15,720 bases of DNA, taken from assembly GCA_002179805.1 (NCBI GenBank), contig NAVB01004558.1, forward strand, positions 1-15,720, in the 5' to 3' direction. The notes beneath the pieces were generated by a model. That model saw nothing but the letters and a program-made list of their open reading frames with translations. It searched no databases and was not told where the DNA came from. Source of the stretch: Acanthamoeba lenticulata (lineage: Eukaryota; Discosea; Longamoebia; Acanthamoebidae). The translations under genes and the position numbers were made by a program. Positions 9,018-15,720 of this stretch are shown here, piece after piece. Numbering within the stretch: position 1 is the first letter of the stretch; each line of letters starts with the position of its first letter.

Positions 9018-10325
9018 TCAGGCTTGCTCGTCCTCACCGGTGCCGTAGGTGGAGTCGACTTCGGCCGACTTGAGGCCGGTCTCCGAATCCTGGTCGGTAC
9101 CGCTGGAGCTGCTCGAGTCACCATCCTTCGCCGGGTCCTCGTAGCTGGCCATGGCCAGCACGCCCACGACGGGCGTAATGAAGAAGCCCTTTTTTGAATC
9201 GAACGAGCTTCGGTTAGGCGGCGCTCATGTGTGCACCCATGTACAACAAGACGGGCTGGTACCATGCCGCCGCCCCAGATGGCCTTGAAGACAACAGCCG
9301 AGGGCCACCACAGGTTGATGTTGGCGCCGTACTCGAGGGCCATCATGACGGCCAACGTGGCCGGAGCTACGGAGGAAGGAGAAGGAACAGTCAAAACGAC
9401 ACCACAAACGCAAGGCCAAAGAGAGGAAGCTCGAACCAAAAATGATGAACCAGATGAGGGTGAACGGGATGCCGCGCAGCACGAGGAGGATGAACTTGAC
9501 GAAGTGCTTCTTCCTATGAGATCACACCCGATTGGTGCACAAATTAATTATCAAAACTCCAAGCAAGCAAGACGAGACGAGACGAGACAAAAAGAGAAGT
9601 AGGAGGGAGACGCTCAAGGCAAGCGCCAGAGGGCCGTACACGTTGCCCTTGCCGGGCAATCGGATGAGGTCCTCCATGCGCAAGAAGTAGTTGTAGAACT
9701 TGCCTCGGCGAAACTCGGGCGAGTAGATGTTTAGTGAGCCCATCTTGCCCAGCAAGGGCACGCCAACTCGCAGATCGCTGCGATCCAGTGTGAAGCCCAC
9801 CTGATTAGCCACTGGCCCGGCTCAGTCTTTGCCGTTCTGTGGTGGTACGTACCGCATGACGAGATTGGAAGCAATGATCCAAGTGAGAAGGCCCGTGAGC
9901 AGAGTGGTGATAATGATGTCGCCTCCCAAGGTGTTTGGCCACTCCCATACTCGGATGTTGCCCTAATCAAGTGCACGAGGGCAAGAATTTTAAATCAAAA
10001 CTGATGAAGTAAATTGGCAGTTGACGTCGTTACACAAAGATGAGCTGCGCGCGATACACCACAAGGTCCTTTGAATCTTGAATCTTACCTGGTCGTGGTA
10101 CATGAGAGCGGCAAGGCCACCGTTGATGATGGCATCAAGCAGTGCGGCACCTATCGTCATCATAATGATCAAGTAGAGAATGTGCTTCCATGTGAATCCC
10201 ATTCCAGATCTGCGGTGTGAAAGAGAATGGGACGATCGGTGCTTGGGGCTGCCTTCGGCGTAGTCGTAGCTGTTATCGTGAAGCGGTAGAAGCGGTTCAG
10301 AGAGAGTGGAGTCCGAACGCTGCAT
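9018..10325 (-). CDS. Four-helix membrane protein, family not recognised
   Basis: Six exons: 10325-10089, 9962-9849, 9800-9640, 9513-9437, 9366-9263, 9188-9018; they join to 864 nt (287 residues) with consistent phases. Residues 1-45 are a soluble Ser/His/Arg-rich tail. Helix 1 is about 48-76 (HILYLIIMMTIG...), helix 2 about 94-115 (DIIITTLLTGLLTW), helix 3 about 176-206, helix 4 about 216-246 (through GFFITPVVGVLAM). The C-terminus is acidic and Ser-rich and ends DEQA. A loop motif IRVWEWPNTLGGD precedes helix 2; it reminds me of fungal four-helix DUF proteins (possibly DUF2456), but this is low confidence. For exon 2 the stronger donor GTACGT at 9852 breaks the frame, so GTACCA at 9848 was used, giving a 48-nt intron. 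Function unknown. Confidence 0.75.
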
Positions 10326-10646
10326 AACAGACTAGGCTTCGCGAGTGGGGCGGTCTCGGGCTGCGAGGTCGGGAGCACAACCGCCACAACCAGACGGCGG
10401 CAAGGCAAGGAGGACCCGGCTTGGGACGAGCAGAAGCGCAGACTCTTCTTCCGGTTCTCCTGAGCTCCGTCTGTTGATTTTCTATCATTAATTCGCCCAT
10501 TTGTCGGCAAGATATCACCGCATCTGTCTCGTGACCGCGCCTCGCGTGCCCCGAACGTTTTTCTGCTGGATGAAGTGGACAAAAATGATTTAAAGCACGG
10601 TCATCCGTGTGCCTCCGGCAGTTTCCAGAACGTATGGGGATACAAG
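10326..10646. other. Intergenic spacer (321 nt)
   Basis: Separates the GH31 stop codon from the start of the four-helix membrane protein gene, both on the minus strand. A short AT-rich patch (TTTAAATCATTTTT on the minus strand, around 10580-10596) could belong to 3' processing of the GH31 transcript. Open frames here show no coding-like third-position bias. No RNA gene or repeat was found. Confidence 0.6.
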
Positions 10647-13151
10647 TCAAGCCTGTGCACTTGTTAGCTGCACAGTGAACTTGCGCCAGCCGTCGTCGCG
10701 CGACTCGGCGACGATCTCGCCGCTGACACACTCGACGCCACGCGCCTCACTGCCCGGCAGCCAAACACGGACCTGCTTTTGCGTAGGGGGCATGCCCCCG
10801 GTGCGCTCGATTGTGAGCACAAGCGTCTCGGCATCGCCATCCTTGGGCGACAGCGCGACTTCCCAGCAGCCCTGCGCGCCCTCGCGCCAGGCCTCAGTCT
10901 CGCCGTCGTCCTCGATGCACCCGCCACGCGCCTCTCCACGGTAGCCAACCGCAAACGGGAAGGCGATGAAGGCGCGCTCGTCCGAGCGCTGGTCAAAGTG
11001 CTGCTCGGCGACGTTGAGTGGCAGCACAGCGCCCTCGCGGATGAGCATCACCGGTCGCTCGATAGGCGCCGGGAAGCGCGCCGTGCGGCCGCCCTCGAGC
11101 ACCTCGCCGCTCCAATAAGCGAGCCAGCGCGTGCCTAACGGCAAGTAGACATCGCGTGTGGCCTGGCCTGGCTCGACGACGGGCGCGACGAGCAAGGCCG
11201 GACCCAGCATCATGTCGTCGCCATCGCCGGCGCAGGCCGGGTCGGCCGGGAACTCGGCGAACATGGGGCGCAGGACAGGCTCGTAGGCGCTGTGCGACTG
11301 CCACAGGAGCTCGTAGAGGTACGGCAGGAGCCGGTAGCGCAGCTTGATCAGGTCGGCTACAGCGCGCGTGACCGACGGGTGCATCCAGGGCTCGTTGACG
11401 GTGCCGTCGTCGTTCCACGAGTGGATGCTGAAGCGCGGCAGGAACACGCCAAAGGCGACCCAGCGCGCCAGCAGCTCCGGCTCGGGCGCCGGCCCAGCGA
11501 AGCCGCCGATGTCGTGGCCGGCATTGGACACGCCCGAGAGCGCAAGGCCGAGGCCCATCTTGAGGTTGTAGCGCAGCGTCTCCCACGAGGTGTAGTTGTC
11601 GCCCGACCAGGTCTGCACGTAGCGGTGCATGCCTACCCCGCCCGACCGCGAGACCAGGAACGGTCTCTGGGCCGGCGCGTGCTCGCGCTGCGCGTCGCGC
11701 GACGCACGCATCATGAGAAGGGCCTGCAGTGGCTTGGTCTCGCGCGCCGGGTGGGGCCACCGGCCGAAACCGTGGGCGCGGGCGTCGGGCGACCACACCT
11801 CGAACTCGTTGTTGTCGTTCCATGTGGCCGCAATGCCATGGTCGAGCAGGCTCGCCTTGACGCGCGCCTTCCACCAGTCGACGGTGGCCGGGTTGGTGAA
11901 GTCCAAGTAGGCCCCCACCTCGCCCCAGAACTGCACCCAGGCGGGCTCGCCCTCGCCCTCGCGCCCGGCCGCGGCCGCGGACTGACTGGCCAGGAGCAGG
12001 CCGGCGCGGCGGACCTCGTCCATGGCCGGGTGGTCCTGGAGGAGGCACGGCTTGATGTTGGCGCACAACCGCAGGCCTGCTGCGCGGTAGCCCGCCACAA
12101 AGCCGTCGACGTCGGGAAACTTGTCGCGGTTCCAGTGGAACACGTAGCGCTTGGTCCCAATCGACGTGTAACCCGACGAGAGGTGGAACGAGTCGCACAA
12201 GATATCGTGCTCGCGGCAGCGCTCGACAAACTCGGCCATGCGGCGCTGCGCGTCGGGCGCGTCGGTGTAGGTCATGGTGGAACCCGAGTAACCGAGGCCC
12301 CAGCGCGGCATCCACGCGGGCCGGCCCGTGAGCCACGTGAAGCGGCGCACGGCCGCGAGCGGCGTAGCGGGCGAGGCGATGAAGTAGTAGTCCAGGTCGC
12401 CCTGCTCGGCCACAAAGTGGCGGTAGGGCCCGTGGTAATTGTCCAGCTCGCGACCCATGTCGAAGCGGCAGTCAGCCAGCGTGTCGTAGAAGAGGCCGAA
12501 CCCGACAAGGGCGCGAGGCTGCCAGGTGATGTAAAACGGGATGTGCTTGTAGAGCGGGTCGGTCGTGCGGGCGCTGTAGCCCATGGCGTCGATGTTGCGC
12601 ATCTCGAAGGTCTGCCCTGCGCGGTCCAGCGAGCCAGCACGCTCGCCCAGCCCCAGGTAGCGCTCGTCGGGCCTACGCTCAACGTAGTGGTACACGCGCG
12701 AGTCCCACCAGCCAAAGTTGTAGGCTTGCGTCCTGCGGTCGTTGAGCACCGAGTGCCACTGGACTTGGCCAGCAACATCGCCCGTGCTGGGCAGGGCGAT
12801 AGCCCACGAGCAGAAGCCGCCGTCGAGCGCGATCGTGAGCCGCACGCATGAGGTCTTCACGACGAGGTGTCCTTCAACGTCGTCTGTCGACGCGGTGTAG
12901 TCAACATCGCCAAAGCCCCTACGGTCGTAGCGGTCGCGGCCCTCGAGAGGCACGTCCTCCATGCCTGGCGCGACCGCCCACGTCGCACGAGGCCCGCGCA
13001 TCACGCCATGGGGAAGGACAAGCACGCGCACCATGTCGTCCGCCAGTACGAACAGCTCGATCCGGCAGCCGCCCTCGGCGGACAGGACGATGTGGTGTCG
13101 AGCGTGAGAAACGAGCGCAAAAACAGGACGCTGCTTCAGTGTGAAGGCCAT
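10647..13151 (-). CDS. Glycoside hydrolase family 31 (alpha-glucosidase/alpha-xylosidase type)
   Basis: Retaining alpha-glycosidase of 834 residues in a single exon. After an N-terminal beta-sandwich (to about residue 250) the barrel follows: YLGLGERAG, GLGYSGSTMTY, the nucleophile block WNDNNEFEV with Asp446, LVSRSGGVGMHRYVQTW, the acid/base block SGDNYTSW with Asp518, SNAGHDIGGF, and WVAFGVFLPRFSIHSW. The 72-residue gap between the two Asp suits GH31. Two C-terminal beta domains end at SAQA. The third residue of WNDNNE is Asn where eukaryotic alpha-glucosidases usually have Met, so substrate cannot be fixed from sequence. ATG 13151 (GACGCCATGG) was chosen. The frame stays open to 13382, but that extension is read through a pyrimidine-rich stretch and is not GH31-like. 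No signal peptide is seen from ATG 13151. The lack of introns among intron-dense neighbours and a bacterial-like motif set suggest lateral acquisition (inference). Confidence 0.92.
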   Translation of the reverse strand: MAFTLKQRPVFALVSHARHHIVLSAEGGCRIELFVLADDMVRVLVLPHGVMRGPRATWAVAPGMEDVPLEGRDRYDRRGFGDVDYTASTDDVEGHLVVKTSCVRLTIALDGGFCSWAIALPSTGDVAGQVQWHSVLNDRRTQAYNFGWWDSRVYHYVERRPDERYLGLGERAGSLDRAGQTFEMRNIDAMGYSARTTDPLYKHIPFYITWQPRALVGFGLFYDTLADCRFDMGRELDNYHGPYRHFVAEQGDLDYYFIASPATPLAAVRRFTWLTGRPAWMPRWGLGYSGSTMTYTDAPDAQRRMAEFVERCREHDILCDSFHLSSGYTSIGTKRYVFHWNRDKFPDVDGFVAGYRAAGLRLCANIKPCLLQDHPAMDEVRRAGLLLASQSAAAAGREGEGEPAWVQFWGEVGAYLDFTNPATVDWWKARVKASLLDHGIAATWNDNNEFEVWSPDARAHGFGRWPHPARETKPLQALLMMRASRDAQREHAPAQRPFLVSRSGGVGMHRYVQTWSGDNYTSWETLRYNLKMGLGLALSGVSNAGHDIGGFAGPAPEPELLARWVAFGVFLPRFSIHSWNDDGTVNEPWMHPSVTRAVADLIKLRYRLLPYLYELLWQSHSAYEPVLRPMFAEFPADPACAGDGDDMMLGPALLVAPVVEPGQATRDVYLPLGTRWLAYWSGEVLEGGRTARFPAPIERPVMLIREGAVLPLNVAEQHFDQRSDERAFIAFPFAVGYRGEARGGCIEDDGETEAWREGAQGCWEVALSPKDGDAETLVLTIERTGGMPPTQKQVRVWLPGSEARGVECVSGEIVAESRDDGWRKFTVQLTSAQA

Positions 13152-13230
13152 GGCGTCCACAAGGGTGGTCTTGTTGTCAAACTCGGTCACGAAAAGAAAA
13201 AGAAAAATAGAAAAAAGGAAAGGGAAACAT
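13152..13230 (-). promoter_or_regulatory. Pyrimidine-rich leader upstream of GH31
   Basis: The minus strand carries about 35 bases of nearly pure T/C (13187-13225), then GTGACCGAG. It looks like a polypyrimidine tract before a 3' splice site, or a pyrimidine-rich 5' leader. No TATA box was seen. Confidence 0.4.
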
Positions 13231-13403
13231 TTATGTGGCCGTGACGAAAGGACATGGGAATGCACAGATGAAGAGAGGGTAGACGGGCAGCTCTGAGTCC
13301 TCGATCCAGGTCCAGTGGCGGAAAAAGATTGGTGCCACGTGGATGGTGACGTCGTTCCAGGTACAGGAGGATCCCAGGGCAATGGCCCGCCCGCTCTGCA
13401 TGC
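13231..13403 (-). other. Short coding-like ORF between eIF5A and GH31
   Basis: On the minus strand an ATG at 13403 opens a frame of about 57 codons ending at a TAA near 13231, with strong G/C third-position bias and a Trp/His-rich sequence (TWNDVTIHVAPIFFRHWTW). I do not recognise it. It could be an upstream coding exon of the GH31 gene: a weak GTCTAC donor and a GACCGAG acceptor after a strong pyrimidine tract would join it in frame to FDNKTTLVDAMAF. It could also be a small ORF or chance. It lies between the eIF5A stop and the GH31 start. Confidence 0.3.
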
Positions 13404-13411
13404 ACTTCCAC

Positions 13412-13864
13412 TCAGTCGCGGCCGTTCCTCTTCTCCTTGTAGGTGGTGACCACCCTCTTGCCCATGCAGCAGACCACGCAGAGGGAGAGCGGCTTGCCCG
13501 CCTCGTGCGCCTTCTTAAGGTTGTCACTCAGCTGGCCTGCAGGCACCTTGATGTCGGCAAAGGTCTCGCCAGAGCGGTCGGTCGCCACGAGGGTCCCGTC
13601 CGGCTTGAACTCTTTGAGAAGCATGTCCACCTTGTCGAGGTCAGGCATCGTGACGTCGTCGGTGGACCCGCAGAGGGCCTCATGCTTCTTGCCGGTGAAG
13701 ATGTCCAGGCCGACCAGGTGCACCTTGGCAGCGCCGTGCTTGCCGGTCTTGGACGTGGACATCTCCACGATCTTGCAAGGGTGGTTGTTCTTGAGGAGAA
13801 CTACATCGGCCTTCCTCAGCGCCGAAGCTTTCTTGAAGGAGACATTCTCGTCGTCAGAGGCCAT
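13412..13864 (-). CDS. EIF5A: Translation initiation factor eIF5A
   Basis: Cytosolic elongation and termination factor that relieves ribosome stalling, notably at polyproline, and carries hypusine. Single exon, 150 residues (human 157). The N-terminal SH3-like domain holds SALRKADVVLLK, HPCKIVEMSTSKTGKHG and KVHLVGLDIFTGKK; the C-terminal OB-fold is more divergent and ends TTYKEKRNGRD. The predicted hypusine lysine is Lys42 in TGKHG. Human has KTGKHGHAK; here the second His is Ala45 (KTGKHGAAK). The start MASDDEN lies about as far before the conserved core as in other eIF5As, so ATG 13864 is secure. A perfect GTAAGT at 13895-13890 (minus strand) just upstream might be a 5'-leader donor, but the distance to the next AG is only about 30 nt. 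A long plus-strand frame over this gene is a shadow. Confidence 0.96.
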   Translation of the reverse strand: MASDDENVSFKKASALRKADVVLLKNNHPCKIVEMSTSKTGKHGAAKVHLVGLDIFTGKKHEALCGSTDDVTMPDLDKVDMLLKEFKPDGTLVATDRSGETFADIKVPAGQLSDNLKKAHEAGKPLSLCVVCCMGKRVVTTYKEKRNGRD

Positions 13865-14346
13865 TTGCTGCAGATCTCCGAGTGCTCCTTCGACTTACTG
13901 CATTCCACCGTTGGTGATGCCGCCGCAACCCCACAGGTAAGCCATCATCACCACTGCCACACAGTCGTACGACCGGGAAGCAGGAGCTAGCGTACGTTTG
14001 GTTGATGAGTTCCAGGGTAATGTTGGGCGAGAGTGTGGTTCTTCTCGGCTTGGCCTCTCTCCTCGTGTGGCGGGGGAAAGAGAGACTAAGGAGAAGAAAA
14101 AGGATGAATGAACAGCCGCGGCTCTGGGTGTTGAGACGTGCGAGGTTCAGACAAGGAAGATGGCCACCCCAACTGTGGTCTTTTGTAGGCCTACTCTCTG
14201 GGAAGAAACATAGAAGAGATCACGTCTGCTCTTCGGTGAAACAGCTTTTGCCGCAACCCGATAAATCCGCCAATCCTTTTTTCTTTTTGTTACAAATAAA
14301 TACATAAAATAAATAAATACATAACCATGAAAAAAGAACAGAACAT
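13865..14346. other. Intergenic region (482 nt) upstream of eIF5A
   Basis: Contains the eIF5A leader and promoter (minus strand) and the 3' region of the polytopic membrane protein gene. Near 14283-14335 there is an AT-rich block of AAATA-type repeats on the plus strand (ATTTATTT on the sense strand), probably part of 3'-end formation. The open frames in this region have weak coding bias and are not called. A CT-rich stretch on the minus strand (about 14050-14105) may be part of the eIF5A leader. Confidence 0.55.
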
Positions 14347-15219
14347 TCATCTCCGGATGGAGTGGACGAGCGCGCCGTCGAATCGAGGCTGCATGACGTT
14401 GGCAGATGGGTAGTTGTGCTTGTTGAACCAGAAGGTTGACTGGGAGCCGCGGTACCACAGCACGTAGAGCCCAAGCAGAGCCAACAACCGCCGTGAGGTG
14501 TGTTGGGAGTTGTGGTCGGCCAGTCCGTCGGCATCGACCAGCATGGCCACCACATAGGAGGTGTTGGCCAGGAACATCGCGGCGTTGTGAATGAAAAGGC
14601 TCCGCACGAGCGTCATGGTGGCTCCGCGATACTCTTGACCTCGGCGATGTTGCCGCTCGCCCTCTTCATTAATGATGTGCCTGATCTCGTCGTCATCGTC
14701 CTCTACCATGGCGAAGGAGACCAGGTTCATGTGGGCGGCGTAGGAAGCGCAGAGCGAATTGAGGACCACGCTCACGATGGCCGTGACGACCACCCAGTAG
14801 GCCCCGTCCTCCAGGCCAAGCGACCAAGCGCGGTCGGCCACCGCGGCAAACGTGCAGGACCACATCACGGCCTCGCTCAGGTGGAGCGTGCGATCGTCGT
14901 AGATTCGGCGCAAGTGGGCCCACGGCGTGGACAACATACTCCGCCCGAGCCACAAGAACAGCACACAGCTCACGATGTGCAGACCTGGTTGGGCCGAACT
15001 TAAGAGATAACTCCTTCGAAGACGAACTTGGGGCGTCGACGCACCATATTGGAGGTTGGGGAGGACGCGTCCCGCAAAGATAGCGTTGAAGTGCGACTGC
15101 GAACAGGCCGTTACGCTCCGGTCGAGAAAGATGTTGCAGTCCAGGGCGACGCCAACGTAGAGCACGGACGTGCATAACGTGAGGACCAGCAACACCGTCA
15201 CGCTTACCCGGATGAACAT
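14347..15219 (-). CDS. Polytopic membrane protein, unrecognised
   Basis: The uninterrupted frame is 290 residues, but a 60-nt in-frame intron (15044-14985, donor GTGCGT, acceptor CCAACCAG) probably removes 20 polar residues (ASTPQVRL...), giving 270. That joins NLQYG to LHIVSCVLFLWLG. Predicted helices: residues 2-26 (signal-anchor-like), one at the intron junction, LSEAVMWSCTFAAVA, YWVVVTAIVSVVLNSLC, FIHNAAMFLANTSYVVAMLV and LLALLGLYVLWY. A charged loop with DDDDEIRHIINEEGERQHRR lies between helices 4 and 5. The C-terminus is basic. No family is recognised and neighbours give no hint of function. The start is the first ATG of the frame and begins the first hydrophobic segment directly. Confidence 0.75.
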   Translation of the reverse strand: MFIRVSVTVLLVLTLCTSVLYVGVALDCNIFLDRSVTACSQSHFNAIFAGRVLPNLQYGASTPQVRLRRSYLLSSAQPGLHIVSCVLFLWLGRSMLSTPWAHLRRIYDDRTLHLSEAVMWSCTFAAVADRAWSLGLEDGAYWVVVTAIVSVVLNSLCASYAAHMNLVSFAMVEDDDDEIRHIINEEGERQHRRGQEYRGATMTLVRSLFIHNAAMFLANTSYVVAMLVDADGLADHNSQHTSRRLLALLGLYVLWYRGSQSTFWFNKHNYPSANVMQPRFDGALVHSIRR

Positions 15220-15319
15220 GTTGGCTTGTTTTTGTTTTCGTCTGCCGACCTCGGTACCCTTCTTCCGTGCAAGTAGAAAAAAGAAAGGGAGCAGGACTTC
15301 TCCTTGGTCACCCGACGCA

Positions 15320-15327
15320 CCAATCAG
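15320..15327 (-). promoter_or_regulatory. CCAAT box upstream of the polytopic membrane gene
   Basis: CCAATCAG on the plus strand (CTGATTGG on the sense strand) lies about 100 bp before ATG 15219, the usual distance for a CCAAT/NF-Y element, which works in either orientation. Function is inferred. Confidence 0.4.
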
Positions 15328-15436
15328 CGTGTTTTCTTAAGGCGTTTATTTTGTAGCAATCTTTGTTGCGGGCGTGTGTACAGGCAGATAAGGTTTTGAT
15401 ACAGATGGCACACAGAGAAGGACCACACAATGATCC

Positions 15437-15720
15437 TCACTTGTCGCCGCCGACGCCGCCACCCGTGGACCGAGAGAGCTGCACGAGCTTGTTGTGCGAC
15501 TGCCGAAGGTTGGGCTTGCCGCCGCTGCTCGAGCCGGAGGCGCCATTGTTGCCGCCAGCGGCGCTACTGTCGCGTCGCTTGCCCGCGGCGTTGTTGTGCT
15601 GCTGTTGCTGCGGCTGCCCGGCGCCCGGGTTGACCTGCGCGTTGACGCCGCTGGCGGAGCCGTTGCTCCGGCAGCTGCCCGGGTTGCGGAAGAAGTTGTT
15701 GAGGGCGTGGATGTAGCCAT
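15437..15720 (-). CDS. C-terminus of an unidentified protein (5' part outside window)
   Basis: The last 93 codons and TGA of a minus-strand gene that enters from the right. The frame was chosen because nearly every codon ends in G or C (YIHALNNFFRNPGS at its start); the competing frame, which runs to 15346, lacks this bias. After a short ordered segment it becomes low complexity: Gln/Asn/His-rich (QPQQQQHNN), Ser/Gly-rich, then a basic KPNLRQSHNKLVQLSRS segment and a Gly-rich end (GGGVGGDK). The tail looks disordered. I cannot name the protein. Confidence 0.65.
   Translation of the reverse strand, partial: GYIHALNNFFRNPGSCRSNGSASGVNAQVNPGAGQPQQQQHNNAAGKRRDSSAAGGNNGASGSSSGGKPNLRQSHNKLVQLSRSTGGGVGGDK

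Noticed and set aside
9849..9853. GTACGT donor at 9852 for exon 2 of the four-helix protein
   Set aside because: It is the stronger donor but leaves phase 2, which no nearby acceptor can match. The TAC/GTACCA donor four bases on keeps the frame.
10993..12336. 447-codon minus-strand frame
   Set aside because: An Arg/Ala/Pro-rich out-of-frame shadow of the GH31 gene, which has clear catalytic motifs in the other frame.
11292..12851. 519-codon open frame on the plus strand
   Set aside because: It lies wholly antisense to GH31. GC-rich codons with G/C third positions leave few stops in the antisense frame, and the translation has no recognisable domain.
13152..13382. N-terminal extension of the GH31 frame to ATG 13382
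   Set aside because: The extension reads through a pyrimidine-rich stretch giving FPFLFSIFLFLFV, has no coding-like bias and has no GH31 similarity. ATG 13151 has a good context.
13343..13990. 215-codon plus-strand frame
   Set aside because: Antisense to eIF5A, which is unambiguous on the other strand.
1..15720. Search by eye for CRISPR arrays, insertion sequences, tRNAs and phage-like modules
   Set aside because: No spaced direct repeats, no terminal inverted repeats around a transposase-like ORF and no tRNA T-arm (GGTTCGAATCC-like) were found. The repeats present are simple microsatellites.

Overview
This is eukaryotic nuclear DNA, most likely from an Acanthamoeba-type amoebozoan. Coding exons are GC-rich with a strong G/C bias at third codon positions. 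Introns are very dense and short (about 48-245 nt, mostly GT...AG), and intergenic spacers are compact. A 119-nt 5S rRNA gene on the minus strand matches my recollection of the Acanthamoeba castellanii 5S sequence. The genus is inferred; the eukaryotic, intron-rich nature is seen directly.

Layout, left to right. (1) Minus strand, 1-1421: TFIIF alpha (RAP74), four exons seen, 3' end beyond the window. (2) A 118-bp AT-rich divergent promoter. (3) Plus strand, 1540-3434: nine-exon trans-3-hydroxy-L-proline dehydratase of the proline racemase superfamily. (4) Minus, 3531-4102: two-exon secreted phospholipase A2 resembling group XII. (5) Minus, 4434-8450: about 21 exons encoding a roughly 790-residue secreted protein of no family I can name, with clan GH-D (GH27/GH36, raffinose-synthase-like) signatures. 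(6) Minus, 8711-8829: 5S rRNA. (7) Minus, 9018-10325: six-exon, four-helix membrane protein. (8) Minus, 10647-13151: GH31 glycosidase in one uninterrupted 2.5-kb ORF, a candidate for lateral acquisition. (9) Minus, 13412-13864: eIF5A. (10) Minus, 14347-15219: two-exon polytopic membrane protein. (11) Minus, 15437-15720: the low-complexity C-terminus of an unidentified gene.

The genes do not form one pathway. They mix housekeeping functions (TFIIF, eIF5A, 5S rRNA), hydroxyproline catabolism, secreted hydrolases and two orphan membrane proteins. Exon models were built by hand from family conservation, splice sites and phase. For each fully spliced gene the joined length is an exact multiple of three, which supports the models.

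The most interesting signals are genome-level ones. Of 38 inferred introns, 18 have a length divisible by three, and 12 of those contain no in-frame stop, so unspliced readthrough would be silent. The donor consensus is GTNCG rather than GTAAG in 22 of 38. Every G or C homopolymer of at least 8 that I found lies inside an intron. I found no CRISPR array, insertion sequence, tRNA or phage-like system.
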